Shown here piece after piece: positions 61,429-64,000 of a stretch of 64,000 bases of DNA (position 1 is its first letter; the number at the start of each line of letters is the position of its first letter). The stretch covers positions 26,507-90,506 of the forward strand of contig JAERSO010000017.1 in assembly GCA_016845585.1 (NCBI GenBank). Reading direction: 5' to 3'. This stretch comes from Acidimicrobiaceae bacterium. Lineage in GTDB: Bacteria; Actinomycetota; Acidimicrobiia; Acidimicrobiales; Aldehydirespiratoraceae. Both the position numbers and the translations under genes were made by a program. The notes under the pieces are model-generated. The model did no database searches. It was not told where the DNA came from and saw nothing but the letters and a program-made list of their open reading frames with translations.

Positions 61429-62627
61429 CTGCACTCGACTCGATGAAGGCATCGGTGCGCACCGATGTGAACGCCGCCTCCGATGTTCTGACCAAACTCT
61501 CTCACGACATCTGGGACAACCCCGAGCTGGCATTCGAGGAGGAACACGCGGCATCCGTCTGCATCGACGCGCTCAGCGACGCCGGCTTTTCGATCACCGC
61601 CGGAGTGTCCGGGCTGGAGACGGCGTTCGTCGCCGAGTACGGATCGGGTCCGCTGACCGTCGGCATCTGTTCGGAAATGGACGCGCTCCCCGGCGTCGGT
61701 CACGCGTGTGGCCACAACATGATCGCCGCGGCCGGAGTCGGCGCAGCCATCGGACTTGCCCGGATCGCCGACGAAGCCGGAATCACCATCCGGTTGCTCG
61801 GCACACCGGCTGAGGAAGGGGGCGGCGGCAAGATCATCATGTTGGAGGACGGCGCCTTCGACGGCCTCCACCTGGCGATGATGGTGCATCCCTCACCGAT
61901 GGAGAGCGACGTCTTCCCGACGCTCGCCTCAACCGGCTGCGACTATCACTTCCACGGTAAGTCGGCCCACTCGTCACTCGCCCCGCACGAGGGCATCAAC
62001 GCCGCTGACGCCGTCACCATCGCGCAGGTCGGCATCGGCGTGTTGCGCCAGCACCTCCGCCCCGGCGATCAGGTGCACGGCATCGTGGTCGACGGTGGGG
62101 ACGCGCCCAACATCGTCCCGTCGCACTCAACCGCTCGCTATGTCTGCCGCGCCCCAACCCTCGGTGATCTCGGATCGCTTCGAGCGCGCATCGACAAGTG
62201 CTTCGAGGCCGGTGCGCTCGCCACGGGCGCGACGCTGACCACTGACGCCGAGCGGCATCCGTACAGCGAGTTCCGTCACGACGAGGAGCTTGCCGTGCTC
62301 TATCGCAAGAACGGTGAGGAACTCGGCCGGGAGTTCATCCCGCGTTCGACGAAGGGTGCCGCCTCGACCGACATGGCGAACGTGTCGCTGCTCATGCCGA
62401 CGATTCACCCGAGCCTCGGGCTCGACTGCGCCCCGGCGGTCAATCACCAGCCGGAGTTCGCGCAGCACTGTCGCACCGACGAGGCCGATACGTCGGTCAT
62501 GCACGGCGCCATCGCCATGGCCCAGACGTGCGTCGATGCGGCAGCGACGCCGGCCGTGCGCGATCGGCTCATGGCCAATGACACGACCTACGGTGGCCGC
62601 GGCGACGACTACCCCTGGAAGTTCTGA
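61425..62627 (+). CDS. M20-family amidohydrolase (M20D/AbgB-like)
   Basis: A 400-residue metal-dependent hydrolase. SEMDALPGVGHACGHNMIAA supplies the M20D metal ligands (Asp, Cys-Gly-His), GTPAEEGGGGK the catalytic Glu pair, and AHSSLAPHEGINAADAV the lid. Relatives cleave p-aminobenzoyl-glutamate, N-acyl amino acids or indole-acetyl conjugates. The C-terminal HPSLGLDCAPAVNHQPEFAQ carries the last His. Coupled to the DinB-like gene. Confidence 0.88.
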   Translation: MTALDSMKASVRTDVNAASDVLTKLSHDIWDNPELAFEEEHAASVCIDALSDAGFSITAGVSGLETAFVAEYGSGPLTVGICSEMDALPGVGHACGHNMIAAAGVGAAIGLARIADEAGITIRLLGTPAEEGGGGKIIMLEDGAFDGLHLAMMVHPSPMESDVFPTLASTGCDYHFHGKSAHSSLAPHEGINAADAVTIAQVGIGVLRQHLRPGDQVHGIVVDGGDAPNIVPSHSTARYVCRAPTLGDLGSLRARIDKCFEAGALATGATLTTDAERHPYSEFRHDEELAVLYRKNGEELGREFIPRSTKGAASTDMANVSLLMPTIHPSLGLDCAPAVNHQPEFAQHCRTDEADTSVMHGAIAMAQTCVDAAATPAVRDRLMANDTTYGGRGDDYPWKF

Positions 62628-62641
62628 TCAGGCGGTCCGGC

Positions 62642-63361
62642 TCAGGCCAACAGGATCCCGAGCCGGACGCTGTAGCCGGTCATGACGGTCCAGAACAGCA
62701 TCGCGAAGGTGCGCTCACCCGCGCGCTCGTTGAGCGTCGACCCCGTCCACGTGCCGAGTGCCATCAACGGCACAGCCGCGAGGGCGAGCAACACCGAAGT
62801 GCGACCGAGCAGCTGGGCCTCGGCGAAGATCGCGGTCTTCGTGGCGTCGCCTGCGAATGACGCCAGCGAGGCGGCACCGACGAAGTGCCGCCGATCGAGG
62901 TCGAGGTTGCGGATCGCCACACCCTTGAGCGGCCCCGACGTGCCGGAGAACCCGCTCGACGCACCCGAGCCGAACGCGAGCAGAGGGGCGAACCCGGTCC
63001 GCAACGAGCTGATCTCGAACCGCTCAGCGATCACGGAGAAGGCGAACATCGTGATCACGCCGATGGTGACGGCGTAGGTCGGTGCGCGCACCAGCAGGGT
63101 CGAACCCAGCGCAGCCCCGAGCACGATCAAAACGACGATCCCCGCCGCGGCGCGGAAGGGGAGCGTGCGCCGGTAGGCGATGATCTTCATCACATTGTTG
63201 CTGGCGAGGAAGAGGGCGGCGAGTGCCACCCCCTCCTTCGATCCGACGAACAGCACCAGCGTCGGCACCATCACGAGCGACCCGCCGAGACCAGCGGACG
63301 CGGAGATGGTGAACGACACGTAGACGAGCGCGAGCACCCCGACCAGGGCGAGGATCTCCAT
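62642..63361 (-). CDS. TauE/SafE-family membrane transporter
   Basis: A 239-residue protein with about eight hydrophobic segments. SASAGLGGSLVMVPTLVLF and SGASSGFSGTSGPLKGVAI are the two TauE/SafE half motifs. It is the second of this family in the window but only distantly similar to the one at 54950. Presumed organic-anion or sulfite exporter. Convergent with the M20 gene, 14 bases apart. Confidence 0.85.
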   Translation of the reverse strand: MEILALVGVLALVYVSFTISASAGLGGSLVMVPTLVLFVGSKEGVALAALFLASNNVMKIIAYRRTLPFRAAAGIVVLIVLGAALGSTLLVRAPTYAVTIGVITMFAFSVIAERFEISSLRTGFAPLLAFGSGASSGFSGTSGPLKGVAIRNLDLDRRHFVGAASLASFAGDATKTAIFAEAQLLGRTSVLLALAAVPLMALGTWTGSTLNERAGERTFAMLFWTVMTGYSVRLGILLA

Positions 63362-63379
63362 GGGCTATGACATCCGGGT

Positions 63380-64000
63380 TCAGGCGTGGATGGCGCCGAG
63401 GCCGAGCCCGGCGATGGACTCGTTGAGCGCGGCGAGGTCCTCCTCGATCAGGCGGGCGAGCTCACCGAGCGGACCCTCTGCCTGACCGCTCAACTTCTCG
63501 AACACGGCGTAGGACTGCTTGGTCGGGCGAGCATCGGCCGATGACACGACCGGGGGAAGCGAATCCAGCTTTTCGAAGAGCTTCTCGCGGTAGTTGAGCG
63601 TGTCGCCCGGCGTCGTGAACTCGGGCTGCACGAGCTGTTCCTCGACCTCTGTCAATGCGTCCGTGAGAGCGCCGGCCGCGGCTGCGGCATCCGCACCACC
63701 GTCCATATCGCCGAGGTGCCCCGCCCACTCGCCGAGTTGCTTCTTGAGCGACCGGCAGCCGTTGACACCATCCGCGATGTCGGAGAGGCGGTCACGAATC
63801 TGCGTCATCAGATCGAACTGCTCCTGGAGGTCCTCGTCGCTCGTGGTGACGCGGGGATCCTTCACCAGATCGAACGACTGCGTGGCCGACCAGTCGCCGA
63901 CGTCGAGCCGCACGGTGTAGGTGCCCGGCATGGCGAGCGGACCACCGGGGCGATCGTGGAAGTCGGTGTCGACCATCTTCGACCCGGGCGGGTGAAACAT
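63380..64000 (-). CDS. C-terminal part of a BNR/VPS10-like repeat protein (5' end outside window)
   Basis: The last 206 residues of a larger protein read in from the right edge. GTYTVRLDVGDWSATQSFDLVKDPR and the following helical stretch (EDLQEQFDLMTQIRDRLSDI) are the usual tail of long bacterial proteins with WD40/YVTN/BNR (sortilin-like) repeats, often annotated glycosyl hydrolases. The propeller itself is beyond the window. Function unknown. Confidence 0.7.
   Translation of the reverse strand: MFHPPGSKMVDTDFHDRPGGPLAMPGTYTVRLDVGDWSATQSFDLVKDPRVTTSDEDLQEQFDLMTQIRDRLSDIADGVNGCRSLKKQLGEWAGHLGDMDGGADAAAAAGALTDALTEVEEQLVQPEFTTPGDTLNYREKLFEKLDSLPPVVSSADARPTKQSYAVFEKLSGQAEGPLGELARLIEEDLAALNESIAGLGLGAIHA

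Noticed and set aside
1..64000. tRNA, rRNA, CRISPR, prophage or insertion sequence
   Set aside because: Gaps between genes were read and none shows a tRNA cloverleaf, repeat-spacer array, transposase or terminal inverted repeats; the HNH gene alone is not evidence of an active element.

Overview
The window is a densely packed, high-GC bacterial chromosome segment. Genes are often linked by ATGA or GTGA start-stop overlaps, and GTG starts are common. Five luciferase-like (LLM) presumably F420-dependent oxidoreductases, two FadD-type ligases with an acyl-CoA dehydrogenase, a 13E12/DUF222 HNH gene behind an actinobacterial-type LexA box, and a phaC-phaZ pair all suggest a high-GC actinobacterium, perhaps Acidimicrobiia/Ilumatobacter-like. 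That placement is inferred from gene content alone. I saw no rRNA, tRNA, CRISPR array, insertion sequence or phage.

Layout. 1-5.3 kb: phosphofructokinase tail, Zn alcohol dehydrogenase, amidohydrolase, GST-like protein, a small 5'-damaged gene and a flavin monooxygenase. 5.3-9.0 kb (minus): ABC ATPase, permease, histidine kinase and response regulator in one overlapping unit. 9-13.6 kb: SDR, DUF1269 protein, carbamoylase-type M20 amidohydrolase, acylphosphatase and MlrC-like peptidase. 13.7-25.1 kb: an oxidoreductase and GlxA-type regulator pair, then a tightly coupled run of nine genes: enolase-superfamily enzyme, membrane hydroxylase, GBBH-like dioxygenase, aconitase X large and small subunits, an Asp/Glu-racemase-fold protein, sulfotransferase-like protein, SDR and AhpD-like protein. 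A convergent Rieske oxygenase faces it. This looks like an uncharacterised catabolic pathway. 25.2-31.0 kb: S2P protease, a broken malic enzyme gene, creatinase divergent from a GntR regulator, and a 2OG oxygenase. 31-34.4 kb: TetR divergent from phaC and phaZ. 34.4-40.9 kb: exchanger, cytidine deaminase, thymidine phosphorylase, LLM, a frameshifted choline-kinase-like gene, CMD and a broken GGDEF/EAL gene. 41-47.2 kb: acyl-CoA dehydrogenase, two CoA ligases, a GrdB/PrdB-like gene and a methyltransferase. 47.2-51 kb: amidotransferase, methyltransferase, a broken transglutaminase-like gene, hydroxypyruvate-isomerase-like protein and LLM. 51-64 kb: HNH gene, dehydrogenase plus LLM, TauE, VOC, DUF2339, phosphoesterase, two LLMs, DinB, M20, a second TauE and a partial BNR/VPS10-type protein.

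The standout signal is the GrdB/PrdB-like gene at 43899-44807 (minus). An in-frame UGA lies exactly where a U-x-x-C redox motif is expected. Ten bases downstream is a perfect 7-bp stem with a GGUCG loop, resembling a bacterial SECIS, so this may be a selenoprotein. The main counter-argument is local: several other genes in the window are genuinely broken (malic enzyme, choline kinase, GGDEF/EAL, transglutaminase, a VOC start remnant), so gene decay or assembly error must be excluded.

Three divergent or upstream regions show a plausible promoter with a dyad in or over the -35/-10 spacer: creatinase/GntR, TetR/phaC, and LexA upstream of the HNH gene. All functions are read from sequence motifs and family memory; no database search was run.
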